This document shows, piece by piece, positions 35,999 to 44,756 of a stretch of DNA of 64,000 bases; positions within the stretch are counted from its first letter, which is position 1, and each line of letters begins with the position of its first letter. Both the position numbers and the translations under genes were made by a program. This stretch comes from Chryseobacterium joostei (GTDB lineage: Bacteria > Bacteroidota > Bacteroidia > Flavobacteriales > Weeksellaceae), in NCBI RefSeq assembly GCF_003815775.1, contig NZ_CP033926.1:1736001-1800000 (forward strand). Reading direction: 5' to 3'. The notes beneath the pieces are model-generated. The model saw nothing but the letters and a program-made list of their open reading frames with translations, had not been told where the DNA came from and did no database searches.

Positions 35999-36778
35999 TT
36001 AGCTTAATCCCAGAAATTGCTTAACTACATTAGCAAAATCTACAGGATTTTCAGCCTGCACCCAATGTCCTGCATTTTTCACAGTAACAATTTTAGCCTT
36101 TGGAAACTGCTGCTTTATCCCATATTCGTCCTGTGGAAGGATATAGTTGGATTTCTCTCCGGCAATAAATAAGGCTTCACCATCAAAGATTCCGAATTTC
36201 ACAGCGTTGGAAACAAATTCATTATACTTTTCGGATAGTGTTTTAAGGTTAAACCTCCAGTTCAGCTTTTTATTATCATCCCAATACAGGTTTTTTGTTA
36301 AAAACTGGATCGTTGATTTTTCAGGAATGTACTGGCTTAAAATAGCTTCCACATCATTTCTGGAACCCACGGTATTAAAGTCAACACTTTCCAAAGCCTT
36401 GATTACTCCTTGATGATGTGGTGGATAAGCTTTTGGAGAAATATCCACTACAATCAGCTTTTCAACTCTTTCAGGATATTTTATGGCAAACTGCATTACC
36501 GCTTTTCCACCTAAAGAATGTCCCAAAACATGTGCTTTTTGAATTCCGTAATGATCCATATAACGGGCAATATCATCCGCCAGATCATCATGGGACATAT
36601 CATCTGAATGAAAACTTCTTCCGTGGTTTCTAAGATCAATCAGATGTACCGGAAGATATTCTCCAAGATCTTTTCCGAAACTTCCCCAGTTGTCAAGCAT
36701 CCCGAACAATCCGTGGAATACCAAAAGCGGTGTAGCCGTTGAAGCCTCACCAAATATTTTTGAGTTTAAGATTTCCAT
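35999..36778 (-). CDS. Alpha/beta hydrolase (YbfF-like esterase)
   Basis: A 259-residue alpha/beta hydrolase with the oxyanion-hole segment LLVFHGLFGMLDNWG, the nucleophile elbow GHSLGGKA (Ser about residue 87) and the C-terminal GHWVQAENP histidine. It resembles YbfF-type acyl-CoA or short-chain esterases. It precedes the graspetide precursor on the same strand with a 116-base gap that contains a promoter-like box, so it need not belong to that cluster. Confidence 0.85.
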   Translation of the reverse strand: MEILNSKIFGEASTATPLLVFHGLFGMLDNWGSFGKDLGEYLPVHLIDLRNHGRSFHSDDMSHDDLADDIARYMDHYGIQKAHVLGHSLGGKAVMQFAIKYPERVEKLIVVDISPKAYPPHHQGVIKALESVDFNTVGSRNDVEAILSQYIPEKSTIQFLTKNLYWDDNKKLNWRFNLKTLSEKYNEFVSNAVKFGIFDGEALFIAGEKSNYILPQDEYGIKQQFPKAKIVTVKNAGHWVQAENPVDFANVVKQFLGLS

Positions 36779-36860
36779 ATTTTTTAGAAGTTAGATACGA
36801 AAAAGTAGAAGTTAGAAAAAGGCATTGGTTTCCTCTAACTTCTAGCTTCTCCATTATTTA

Positions 36861-37580
36861 TTACCATTTTGCCAATCTCTTCAAATAAGATTGAACTGTA
36901 TTTTCCAGTCCCATATAAAGTGCCTCGGAAACTAAAGCATGCCCGATGGATACTTCCAATAGATTAGGGATATTGTCTGCAAAGTATTTTAGATTCTCTA
37001 AGCTCAGATCATGTCCTGCATTGATTCCTAGTCCAAACTCAGTAGCTGCAACAGCTGTATCATAATAAGGTTTTATAGCCTGTTCTTTATTTGTCAAATA
37101 ATCTTTCGCGTAAGCTTCAGTATATAGTTCAATTCTGTCTGCTCCTGTCTTTGCTGCATATTCTACCAGCTCAGGCATTGGATCAAGGAAAATTGAAGTA
37201 CGGATTCCTGCTTTTTTAAATTCTGCGATGATTTCCGTAAGATAATCCAAATGTTTTTTTGTATCCCAACCTGCATTTGAAGTGATGGCATCATCTGCAT
37301 CAGGAACCAATGTCACCTGCTCAGGTTTTACATCTAGCACCATATCAATAAAAGACTGATGTGGATTTCCCTCAATGTTGAACTCAGTCGTAACCAATGG
37401 TTTCAGATCATAGACATCTTTTCTTGTAATATGTCTTTCATCAGGTCTTGGATGAATGGTAATTCCCTGTCCTCCGAATTCCTGGATCTTTATCGCTGCT
37501 TCTGTAACACTTGGTGTTTCTCCTCCTCTTGCATTTCTTAAGGTCGCAATCTTATTAATGTTTACGCTTAGTTTTGTCAT
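36861..37580 (-). CDS. pdxJ: Pyridoxine 5'-phosphate synthase PdxJ
   Basis: A 239-residue TIM-barrel protein with the PdxJ start KLSVNINKIATLRNARGG, the phosphate/active-site segment ITIHPRPDERHI, QVTLVPD, and the C-terminal GLGINAGHDLSLENL ... EVSIGHALVSEALYMGL. It condenses 1-deoxyxylulose-5-phosphate with 3-amino-2-oxopropyl phosphate to form vitamin B6. It lies 82 bases upstream of the hydrolase on the same strand; the gap holds an imperfect inverted repeat (AGAAGTTAGA / TCTAACTTCT). Confidence 0.96.
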   Translation of the reverse strand: MTKLSVNINKIATLRNARGGETPSVTEAAIKIQEFGGQGITIHPRPDERHITRKDVYDLKPLVTTEFNIEGNPHQSFIDMVLDVKPEQVTLVPDADDAITSNAGWDTKKHLDYLTEIIAEFKKAGIRTSIFLDPMPELVEYAAKTGADRIELYTEAYAKDYLTNKEQAIKPYYDTAVAATEFGLGINAGHDLSLENLKYFADNIPNLLEVSIGHALVSEALYMGLENTVQSYLKRLAKW

Positions 37581-37729
37581 TTTTTTATTTAAGATATTAG
37601 ACGTCAGATATCGGATGTAGACTTACAATATAGTATCGTAAGATTAACTTCTAATGCTGACTCTTTTATTATTTTTTGAGTAAGGTTTTAAAAACTAATT
37701 TCTAGCCTTAATATCTCACTTTCTGTTCA

Positions 37730-38992
37730 TTATACTTTTACACTTACCTGCATTACCTGAAGCTCAAATTCCTTCGAAGCTACCAGCAAATGGTCGAAAA
37801 TATCTGCCTGAATCTGTTCAAAATGCTCCCACTTTGAATCATTTGCAAAACAGTAGATTTCCAGAGGAAGCCCTTGTGGAGTAATCTCCAGCTGACGAAC
37901 CATTCTGGCTCCACTTTTCTCAATATCAGGATCGTTTTCTATATATTTTTGTGCATAATATCTGAAAACACCGATATTGGTAAGCTGTCTTCCGTTGATT
38001 TCTTTATCATTATGGCTCACATTCTCTTTTTCTTTTTTGATTTCCTGTCTTTTTTCTTCCAGATAATCTGCAATTAAGTTGATTTCCTTTAAGCGCTCAA
38101 TATCTTCATCAGTAAGGAATTTAAAGGAATTGATATTGAAATAAATGGATTTCTTGATTCTTCTGGTATTGGATTCTGACATCACCTGCAGATTTTTGAT
38201 CTCAGTGGTCAGTAAATCATAAGTAGGAATTGTGGAAACCGTTTTATCAAAATTGGTGATTTTTGTAGTCAAAAGATTGATCTCTGTAATGTTTCCTTCA
38301 ATGCTGTACTTGGGAATACTGATCCAGTCACCTACTTTCATGTTTTTGGATGTAGCAACGTGAAGTCCGGTAACAAATCCTAAAATGGTATCTCTGAAAA
38401 CTAAAACCAGAACAGCTGTTATTGCCCCCAAACTTCCTAAAATGGTTCCTCCTTTAATTCCAAAAATCAAACAGATTCCTATTACAGAAAGTACAAAAAT
38501 TCCAAAGATTTTTACTGTTTCAGAAATGGCATTAAGAGTCATGATTTTGTAGTAATCTTGTTTGATTACAAAATAATTTCTAAAAGCCGTTAAAGCTCTA
38601 AATAATAATCCTGCAATCACAAAAATAGTAGCAACCCCAACAATAATCTCCAACAATGCAAAGCTTTTCGGATGTCTGTAAAAGACGGAAAGCAATGCAT
38701 ATCCCGCAAAGTTCAATGCTCCTAGATGAACCACGGAATTGGTAATTCTTGAATCATAGATTGACTTTAAAATAGGGAATTTTTCTTTATCAAAAAAGAA
38801 TTTGAAAATAGTATTGACAATGAATTTAAAAACAAAATCCAAGAGATAGATCATCCCTGCCAGAAATAAAAATTTCAGCATAATCTGAATAGGAAGTGCC
38901 AGATCAGCATATACATGATCTCTCACAAAATAATGGATCTGATCACTGATATTCTGCAGAAAATCTCTGGTATCTTGTATTTCGTTTTTCAT
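37730..38992 (-). CDS. MscS-family mechanosensitive ion channel
   Basis: A 420-residue protein with about five membrane helices (the first near residue 40, the last before the pore), followed by the MscS-like pore and beta domain: GSLGAITAVLVLVFRDTILGFVTGLHVATSKNMKVGDWISIP (read in parts) and ITEINLLTTKITNFDKTVSTIPT. The C-terminal 120 residues are a cytoplasmic alpha/beta region with a charged EEKRQEIKKEKEN insertion. It should act as a safety valve under osmotic downshock. A TAAATTTG box lies five bases before the ATG. Confidence 0.88.
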   Translation of the reverse strand: MKNEIQDTRDFLQNISDQIHYFVRDHVYADLALPIQIMLKFLFLAGMIYLLDFVFKFIVNTIFKFFFDKEKFPILKSIYDSRITNSVVHLGALNFAGYALLSVFYRHPKSFALLEIIVGVATIFVIAGLLFRALTAFRNYFVIKQDYYKIMTLNAISETVKIFGIFVLSVIGICLIFGIKGGTILGSLGAITAVLVLVFRDTILGFVTGLHVATSKNMKVGDWISIPKYSIEGNITEINLLTTKITNFDKTVSTIPTYDLLTTEIKNLQVMSESNTRRIKKSIYFNINSFKFLTDEDIERLKEINLIADYLEEKRQEIKKEKENVSHNDKEINGRQLTNIGVFRYYAQKYIENDPDIEKSGARMVRQLEITPQGLPLEIYCFANDSKWEHFEQIQADIFDHLLVASKEFELQVMQVSVKV

Positions 38993-38997
38993 TACAG

Positions 38998-39005
38998 CAA
39001 ATTTA
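38998..39005 (-). promoter_or_regulatory. -7 box of the MscS gene, five bases before the ATG
   Basis: On the minus strand TAAATTTG is followed by CTGTA and the ATG at 38992. No clear -33 TTG is seen. Confidence 0.45.
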
Positions 39006-39109
39006 TAAAATTAAGAATGATGAATTTACTATTCATTATCAATTTTCATCCCAAATTTTAAACCTTTTATCAATTTACTTTTTTCATATCTTAGTTTATA
39101 TTTAAAAAA

Positions 39110-39601
39110 ATGGATACAACAATCATTAATATTCTCTGTCTTGTTTTATTATTTGTCGGAATATTGGGTACTTTTCTCCCGGTTCTTCCCGGCTTATTGC
39201 TAAGTATCTGCGGATTGCTGATCTATAAATTCGGGACTGATGCTGATCTTCCGATGATCTATATCTGGGCGTTTGGTATTCTCACGTTGGCTTCTGTAAT
39301 CTTGAGCTATGTAATTCCTGCTAAAACCAACAGGAAATATGGAGGGACGCGCTGGGGAAGCATTGGATCTGTAATCGGAACCATTGTAGGAATATTTATT
39401 CCGATACCCTTAGGCTTCCTGATCGGAATGTTTGCAGGGGTATTTATTGGGGAGCTTCTGCATGACAGCAAGGATATGAACAAGGCATTACAATCCACTA
39501 AAGGAGCATTAATTGGGTTTATTTACGGAACCGGATTTAGCTTTGTAGTGGGAGTGGCAATGTTTTTGGTAGTACTTCTGAATATGTTTGATATTATTTA
39601 A
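39110..39601 (+). CDS. DUF456 family membrane protein
   Basis: A 163-residue membrane protein with several glycine-rich hydrophobic helices and the DUF456 pattern LPVLPGLLLSICGLLIYKFG near the start and GTIVGIFIPIPLGFLIGMFAGVFIGELL in the middle (read in parts). Function unknown. The stop lies 17 bases before the next gene, a lipoprotein. Confidence 0.85.
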   Translation: MDTTIINILCLVLLFVGILGTFLPVLPGLLLSICGLLIYKFGTDADLPMIYIWAFGILTLASVILSYVIPAKTNRKYGGTRWGSIGSVIGTIVGIFIPIPLGFLIGMFAGVFIGELLHDSKDMNKALQSTKGALIGFIYGTGFSFVVGVAMFLVVLLNMFDII

Positions 39602-39617
39602 CAAAAAAAGAGAAATC

Positions 39618-40115
39618 ATGTTTCATAAAGCTATCATACTTAGTCTGGGAATATTTGCATTAACAGGATGCGATGCCCAAAAGAAAGCCAAGGCAACTCC
39701 AAAAACTTCTGAAATGACTACAAATACAACTCCTGATCAAAAGAACGGTATCGTTTATTTGAATCAGGGTGAAAACAAATTCCTGAAAGAATTCCAGATG
39801 AATGTTACTTTCAAGGGAATTTCTGAGGACAGCCGATGCCCTGAAGGGGTAAATTGTATTTGGGCCGGAGCAGCACTTGCTCAGGTTGAAGTCATGGGAA
39901 TCTCTACCCGACCTATGGTTTTAAATCTCGCCAGTATGGATTACCCCAATAGGAACTATCGACAATCAGCCGATTTTAACGGATATACGATTACATTGCA
40001 GGAGGTAAACCCTTATCCTAAGGCAGATGGAGGAACAACGGCATTAAACGGCAAATATAAGATCGGGATTTCCATCAAAAAAGCCGGAAAAACTTCCGAT
40101 TCTACCACGCAATAG
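39618..40115 (+). CDS. Small lipoprotein with a conserved CPxxxxCxW motif
   Basis: From the ATG at 39618 the protein has 165 residues with a lipoprotein signal (MFHKAIILSLGIFALTGC, cysteine at 18); a longer start would put ten charged residues before it. After a Thr/Lys-rich linker a domain contains DSRCPEGVNCIWAGAA, a two-cysteine motif seen in many short Bacteroidetes lipoproteins, and a C-terminal GKYKIGISIKK strand. Function unknown. Its last 14 bases overlap the convergent ung gene. Confidence 0.72.
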   Translation: MFHKAIILSLGIFALTGCDAQKKAKATPKTSEMTTNTTPDQKNGIVYLNQGENKFLKEFQMNVTFKGISEDSRCPEGVNCIWAGAALAQVEVMGISTRPMVLNLASMDYPNRNYRQSADFNGYTITLQEVNPYPKADGGTTALNGKYKIGISIKKAGKTSDSTTQ

Positions 40116-40743
40116 GCTTTTTCCCTTTGGAAACAAGATACTCGTTAATTTTTGAGAAGGGCTTGCTTCCAAAAAAACCTCTATAAACAGAGAAGGGCGA
40201 CGGGTGTGCCGATTTTATAATAAAATGTTTAGCCGGATCTATAAGTTCGGCTTTTTTCTGTGCAAAAGCTCCCCACAATACAAAAACCACATTTTCTTTT
40301 TTATCAGAAATTTCCTTAATGATAAAATTGGTAAATTGTTCCCAGCCAAGGTCTTTATGAGAATTTGGCGTGTGTGCACGAACTGTAAGGGTAGCATTCA
40401 GCAAAAGAACGCCTTGTTTTCCCCAGTCATCCAATTCCTTTGAAGTTCTTACTACTCCAAGATCATCTTTCAGTTCAATAAAAATATTCTTAAGGGATGG
40501 TGGTGCAGTAACCTGCTCAGAAACAGAAAAACACAACCCGTTGGCTTGATAATCATTATGATAAGGATCCTGACCAATGATAACTACCTCAACATCTTCA
40601 AATGAAGTCAGTTCCAATGCTCTGAAGATCTGATCTTTTGGTGGAAAAACCTTTGTGGTTGCATATTCATTTTTTACTTTCTCCCAAAGGGTTTTGAAGT
40701 ATTCAGTACTTTTTATTGGGGCTAAAATTTCTGTCCAGGTCAT
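40102..40743 (-). CDS. ung: Uracil-DNA glycosylase
   Basis: A 213-residue family 1 UDG with the catalytic water-activating loop GQDPYHNDYQANGLCFSV (Asp about residue 59), LLLNATLTVRAHTPNSH and the DNA-intercalation loop HPSPFSVYRGFFG. It removes uracil from DNA to start base-excision repair. The length fits the family (about 220). A TATTTTTG box lies four bases before the ATG. It converges on the lipoprotein gene with a 14-base overlap. Confidence 0.97.
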   Translation of the reverse strand: MTWTEILAPIKSTEYFKTLWEKVKNEYATTKVFPPKDQIFRALELTSFEDVEVVIIGQDPYHNDYQANGLCFSVSEQVTAPPSLKNIFIELKDDLGVVRTSKELDDWGKQGVLLLNATLTVRAHTPNSHKDLGWEQFTNFIIKEISDKKENVVFVLWGAFAQKKAELIDPAKHFIIKSAHPSPFSVYRGFFGSKPFSKINEYLVSKGKKPIAW

Positions 40744-40747
40744 GTTG

Positions 40748-40755
40748 CAAAAATA
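40748..40755 (-). promoter_or_regulatory. -7 box of ung, four bases before the ATG
   Basis: On the minus strand TATTTTTG is followed by CAAC and then ATG. The -33 position is T-rich without a clear TTG. Confidence 0.5.
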
Positions 40756-40780
40756 ATTAATATTAAAATAAAAGCATAGT

Positions 40781-41782
40781 CTATACCTTAAATATCTTCA
40801 CTTTTCTTTCAATCAAAATATAGGAGAAATAGGATAATACAATAGACAAAGCAATTAATATGAAGCTATTCAACAGCTCTGAGGATACAAAAACAATTTT
40901 CTGCACTAATACTATATAATGGATAATATATAATGAGTAGGAAATATTTCCCAGAAAATAAACGGCATTACTTCCCAAGAACCTTTTAACAATACTATCT
41001 TCCCCATCATACAACTGTTTAATCATTATCGCCGATAATAATGGAATAAAGAACAGTCCTTTTTCTGTATACAGTAATAACAAAGACAGAATCAATGCAA
41101 TATAAGTAACCAGATTTTTTCGCAATGTAATGCTAGGTAAAAAAGCAACTCCTATTCCCAGCAAGTAAGAGGATATGGTTCTTACTAAGGAATTTAGGCC
41201 AAAAGTAATATCAAGATAGGCCGAAGATTTAATCATTTGCATCTGCATGTCTGAGCCTAGGTACAGGTTATCCGGAAAGTACGGAAAGATCAGTCTTAAA
41301 ACCAGACCTGCCACAATTAATATTTCACTACGTATTTTGTAACGAACGATAAAGAAAAGCAAGAAAGGAAATATGAGATAACAAATCCACTCGGTACTTA
41401 ATGACCAATAAACACTCCCTAATGAATAATTAGGATTAAAAAAACACTGCAGTAAAGCAGCATTAATCAGAAATTTCGTTTTAGAAGTGTCTATTAAGAA
41501 TACTGCAATGAAAATAACGGATAAAAAATAGACGGGATAAATCCTGTTTACCCTTTTCTTATAAAATTTCTGTATTACACTAAAGTTTAGGGCCTTAAAT
41601 TTATCAGCATAAGAAATTGCCAATAAAAAAGCGCTTAACACAAAAAAGATATCCACGGCAACATAGCCTTTCTTTACAACAGTTTGAATCAGATCTATTT
41701 TAAAATGGATAAAATGAAAAAAGGTTACCCACAATGCTACAATTCCTCTCAACCCGGTTAAGGATTTTATTTCATTTTTCAT
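40781..41782 (-). CDS. Acyltransferase family 3 (OafA/YrhL-like) membrane protein
   Basis: A 333-residue membrane protein with about ten helices and the acyltransferase-3 start [17 protein letters not shown] (His in the first helix), the [16 protein letters not shown] block and [20 protein letters not shown]. Such proteins O-acetylate or otherwise acylate surface sugars such as O-antigen or peptidoglycan. No sugar-synthesis genes lie nearby, so the acceptor is unknown. Shorter than the OafA type with a SGNH domain. Confidence 0.88.
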   Translation of the reverse strand: MKNEIKSLTGLRGIVALWVTFFHFIHFKIDLIQTVVKKGYVAVDIFFVLSAFLLAISYADKFKALNFSVIQKFYKKRVNRIYPVYFLSVIFIAVFLIDTSKTKFLINAALLQCFFNPNYSLGSVYWSLSTEWICYLIFPFLLFFIVRYKIRSEILIVAGLVLRLIFPYFPDNLYLGSDMQMQMIKSSAYLDITFGLNSLVRTISSYLLGIGVAFLPSITLRKNLVTYIALILSLLLLYTEKGLFFIPLLSAIMIKQLYDGEDSIVKRFLGSNAVYFLGNISYSLYIIHYIVLVQKIVFVSSELLNSFILIALSIVLSYFSYILIERKVKIFKV

Positions 41783-41854
41783 ATATGCTCTATAATATCG
41801 ATCTGTCTGGCGATAAAGATAAAAAAAAACATGATGGATTCAAGGATTAATCCC

Positions 41855-42364
41855 TCAGAGCGGATTTTTTAAGCTAAAAATAAAATTATCTGGATTATTT
41901 TCATCTTTTTTACTTTCTTCCAAAACAAAATGATGCTTTAAGAGCAGCAACTGCGAATTAGTGTTTAGCCTATTTGTAAAGGCAAGCACGTTCTGTAAGT
42001 TCAATTGATTAAATCCAAACTCCAAAATGGCTTTCAAGGCTTCTGACATGATTCCTTTGTGATGATAATCCGGCAATAATTCATACCCAACTTCTGCTGT
42101 TTTCCTATCCTCAGAAAACTTCCACAGACAAATTGTTCCAATAAGGTTTGGATAACCTTTATAAGAGATTCCCCAGAAAATAATTTCTTTCTCCTGAGCT
42201 TTTCTTTTGATATGTAGAATAAACTCCAGAGCATCATAATTGGTTTTTGGAGAATTTCTTTTTACATACTGATTAATAACCTCATTGCTTCGGATTTTCA
42301 GAATATCTTCTACATGACTTTCATTGATGCCGCTTAAAATCAATCTTTCAGTTTCCAGTTTCAT
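41855..42364 (-). CDS. GNAT acetyltransferase (RimJ/RimL type)
   Basis: A 169-residue GNAT protein with the RimJ/RimL-like start LETERLILSGINESHVEDIL, the GTICLWKFSEDRKTAEVGYELLPDYHHKGIMSEAL block containing the acetyl-CoA loop (motif A, YHHKGIMSEA) and a LQNVLAFTNRLNTNS strand. It should acetylate an amino group of a protein or small molecule. Substrate unknown. Confidence 0.85.
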   Translation of the reverse strand: MKLETERLILSGINESHVEDILKIRSNEVINQYVKRNSPKTNYDALEFILHIKRKAQEKEIIFWGISYKGYPNLIGTICLWKFSEDRKTAEVGYELLPDYHHKGIMSEALKAILEFGFNQLNLQNVLAFTNRLNTNSQLLLLKHHFVLEESKKDENNPDNFIFSLKNPL

Positions 42365-42525
42365 TTAATCTTCTTTATTAAGGTTTCTCCATCTACATTC
42401 TGTTTTTGTCATCCAACTTGACTACTTTTCCAATTATTTTGGTCTTAAAAAGATCTGGGTCATATTTTCCCGGATGGATATATTTTGTAAATCACTCAAA
42501 TATACATAATAATCAAAATTCTCAC

Positions 42526-42533
42526 TAACTTTG
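42526..42533 (+). promoter_or_regulatory. -7 box of the mutS2-type gene, four bases before the GTG
   Basis: TAACTTTG is followed by CATT and then the GTG start at 42538. It predicts a transcript that begins at the start codon. Confidence 0.55.
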
Positions 42534-42537
42534 CATT

Positions 42538-44685
42538 GTGTATATAGATAAAGAAGATTTAGACGAATTAGAGTTTCCGCAATTGCTCGCGGAAATTTCC
42601 CCATTTGCGTATTCTCCGAAAACAAGAGAAAAAATTCTTCAACTTCGTCCCATGGAAATTGACGAGGCGGAACTTTCATTAAAAAAAACATCAGAATATC
42701 TGTCTAGTTTTGAAAGTTCAAATGCTATTCCGTTTGATGAATATGAAGATATTGAAAGTGAGCTGAAATTGATGCTGATTGAGAATTACCGTCTGGAAAA
42801 CAGTGCTTTCATCAAAATAAAAACCATCACGGAACAGATCGGAAGATTACAAAAGTTCTTCCCTACCATGCCTGAGACATTTCCTACTTTATTGGAAGAG
42901 ATTTCTGTACTGGAATTCAGAAAAGAGATCATTGATAAGGTAGATAAGGTTTTTAACCGTTTTGGTGAGGTAAAAAGTGAAGCTTCTCCGGCCTTAAAAG
43001 ATTTGAGAACCGAGATACAGCATGCCAAGAAAGCTATTCAGGAAAACTTCAACCGTGCTCTTACCACTTATGGACAGAGTGACTTTTTGGACGACATACG
43101 AGAAACAATTATTGATGATCAAAGGGTTTTAGCCGTAAAGTCAGGATTTAAGAAAAGAGTTCCTGGAAGAACCTTGGGAATTTCAAAAACAGGTTCCATT
43201 ACCTACATCCAGCCGGATAGTGTAGTAAAACATTACTTCAAGCTTCGTGAAAATGAGGAGGAGGAGAAAAAAGAGATCGACAAGGTTCTCAGAAAGCTTA
43301 CTGCAGAACTGGCAGAGTTTCAACCTCAGCTTTGGAGGTATCAGATTTATATTTTTGATCTTGACCTTACAAGAGCTAAGGCAAAGTTTGCAGATTTGGT
43401 AAACGGAATTCTTCCGAAGATCAACCGCCATAAAACATTGAAGCTGAAAGATGCTTTCCATCCATTATTATGGTTAAGAAATAAGGTTGAGAACAAGACG
43501 ATTCATCCACAGACACTGGCTTTAACGGAACACAACAGGATCATCTGTATTTCCGGGCCTAATGCCGGAGGAAAATCTATTACGCTGAAAACAGTTGGAT
43601 TACTGCAGTTGATGATTCAGAGTGGTATTTTGGTCCCCGTACATCCGAAGTCTGAAATGTTTTTCTTTGAAAAAGTAATGACCGACATTGGTGATAATCA
43701 ATCTATTGAAAACCATCTATCGACGTATTCTTCGAGGTTAAAGAAAATGTCAGGAATCATTCGTGAGGCTGATGCTAATACTCTTTTACTGATTGATGAG
43801 TTCGGAACCGGATCTGATCCTGAATTGGGAGGTGCCTTAGCAGAAAGCTTTATGGAGTTTTTCTATGATAAGAAAAGTTTTGCGATTATTACAACGCATT
43901 ATACCAACATCAAATTAGTCATAGAACAACTTCCAAATGCCCAGAATGCGGCTATGCTTTTCAATGAGGAAACTCTGGAACCCATGTACAAACTGGAAGT
44001 TGGCCAGGCAGGAAGTTCATTCACCTTTGAAGTGGCGGAAAAGAATAAAATCCCGAGGTTTATCATTCATTCTGCAAAGAAAAAGGTAGAGCACGATATT
44101 GTTAATCTTGATAAAACCATCGTAAAGCTACAGCAGGAAAAATATGAAGTTGAAAAACTGAAAACAGATCTTGCCGAAAGAAAAGAATCTGTAGAAGATA
44201 AACGTGATAATCTCCAAAAACTGAATGATCAGCTTCAGCAGAAACTCTTCAATTTCCAGAAGCTTTATGAAGAAGAACACCGTAAACTACAGTTTGGAAA
44301 TAAGATTGAAGCTTTTATCGACAGTTATGTAAAAGGAAAATCACGAAAGGATGTGGTAAAGGATTTCGTGAAAATTTTAGAACAGGAAAAGTTCAGGAAA
44401 ATTGGAGCTGATAAAGATGAAACCAAGCGACTTCAGGTAGTGAAGAGAAAGATTACTCAACAGCTTAAAAAAGAAGAAGTCATTGAGAAAATCACTGAAA
44501 CCAATGAAAAGCTGGAAGAAAAACGCAAAACCGATCGTGCAGTTTGGATGAAAATTGGCCAGCGTGTTCGCATCACCGGAAGTACCAGTGTTGGAACAAT
44601 TGAGAAAATTTCCAGAAACAAAGTGATCGTTAATTACGGAACTTTCAAGACGACGATTAATTCTGACGAATTAGAGAGAATTTAA
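42538..44685 (+). CDS. mutS2: MutS2-type mismatch-repair ATPase lacking the Smr domain
   Basis: A 715-residue protein with a GTG start. The N-terminal helical core (LEFPQLLAEISPFAYSP) and the ATPase are typical for MutS2: Walker A GPNAGGKSITLK (about residue 340), Walker B LLIDEFGTGSDPELGGAL (about 418) and ITTHYTN. A coiled coil (about 515-600) follows, then a KOW-like segment RVRITGSTSVGTIEKI, and the protein ends about 25 residues later. The C-terminal Smr nuclease domain of canonical MutS2 (about 780 residues) is absent. It may still bind branched DNA or stalled ribosomes, but cannot cut with an Smr domain. Confidence 0.9.
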   Translation: MYIDKEDLDELEFPQLLAEISPFAYSPKTREKILQLRPMEIDEAELSLKKTSEYLSSFESSNAIPFDEYEDIESELKLMLIENYRLENSAFIKIKTITEQIGRLQKFFPTMPETFPTLLEEISVLEFRKEIIDKVDKVFNRFGEVKSEASPALKDLRTEIQHAKKAIQENFNRALTTYGQSDFLDDIRETIIDDQRVLAVKSGFKKRVPGRTLGISKTGSITYIQPDSVVKHYFKLRENEEEEKKEIDKVLRKLTAELAEFQPQLWRYQIYIFDLDLTRAKAKFADLVNGILPKINRHKTLKLKDAFHPLLWLRNKVENKTIHPQTLALTEHNRIICISGPNAGGKSITLKTVGLLQLMIQSGILVPVHPKSEMFFFEKVMTDIGDNQSIENHLSTYSSRLKKMSGIIREADANTLLLIDEFGTGSDPELGGALAESFMEFFYDKKSFAIITTHYTNIKLVIEQLPNAQNAAMLFNEETLEPMYKLEVGQAGSSFTFEVAEKNKIPRFIIHSAKKKVEHDIVNLDKTIVKLQQEKYEVEKLKTDLAERKESVEDKRDNLQKLNDQLQQKLFNFQKLYEEEHRKLQFGNKIEAFIDSYVKGKSRKDVVKDFVKILEQEKFRKIGADKDETKRLQVVKRKITQQLKKEEVIEKITETNEKLEEKRKTDRAVWMKIGQRVRITGSTSVGTIEKISRNKVIVNYGTFKTTINSDELERI

Positions 44686-44710
44686 TCTGTTTGAAGATTA
44701 TTCAAATTAT

Positions 44711-44750
44711 AAAAGAGAGTGCTTTTCAGTACTCTCTTTCTATTTTTTAT
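44711..44750. terminator. Terminator between mutS2 and the convergent secreted-protein gene
   Basis: Stem AAAGAGAGT / ACTCTCTTT with a ten-base loop, followed by a T-rich tail on the plus strand and preceded by an A-run that serves the minus strand. Confidence 0.75.
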
Positions 44751-44756
44751 CATTTA

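Noticed and set aside
36779..36860. AGAAGTTAGA / TCTAACTTCT inverted repeat as terminator
   Set aside because: It has a long loop and no T-run; a similar TAGAAGTTAGAAG occurs at 53084, so it is more likely a minor dispersed repeat.
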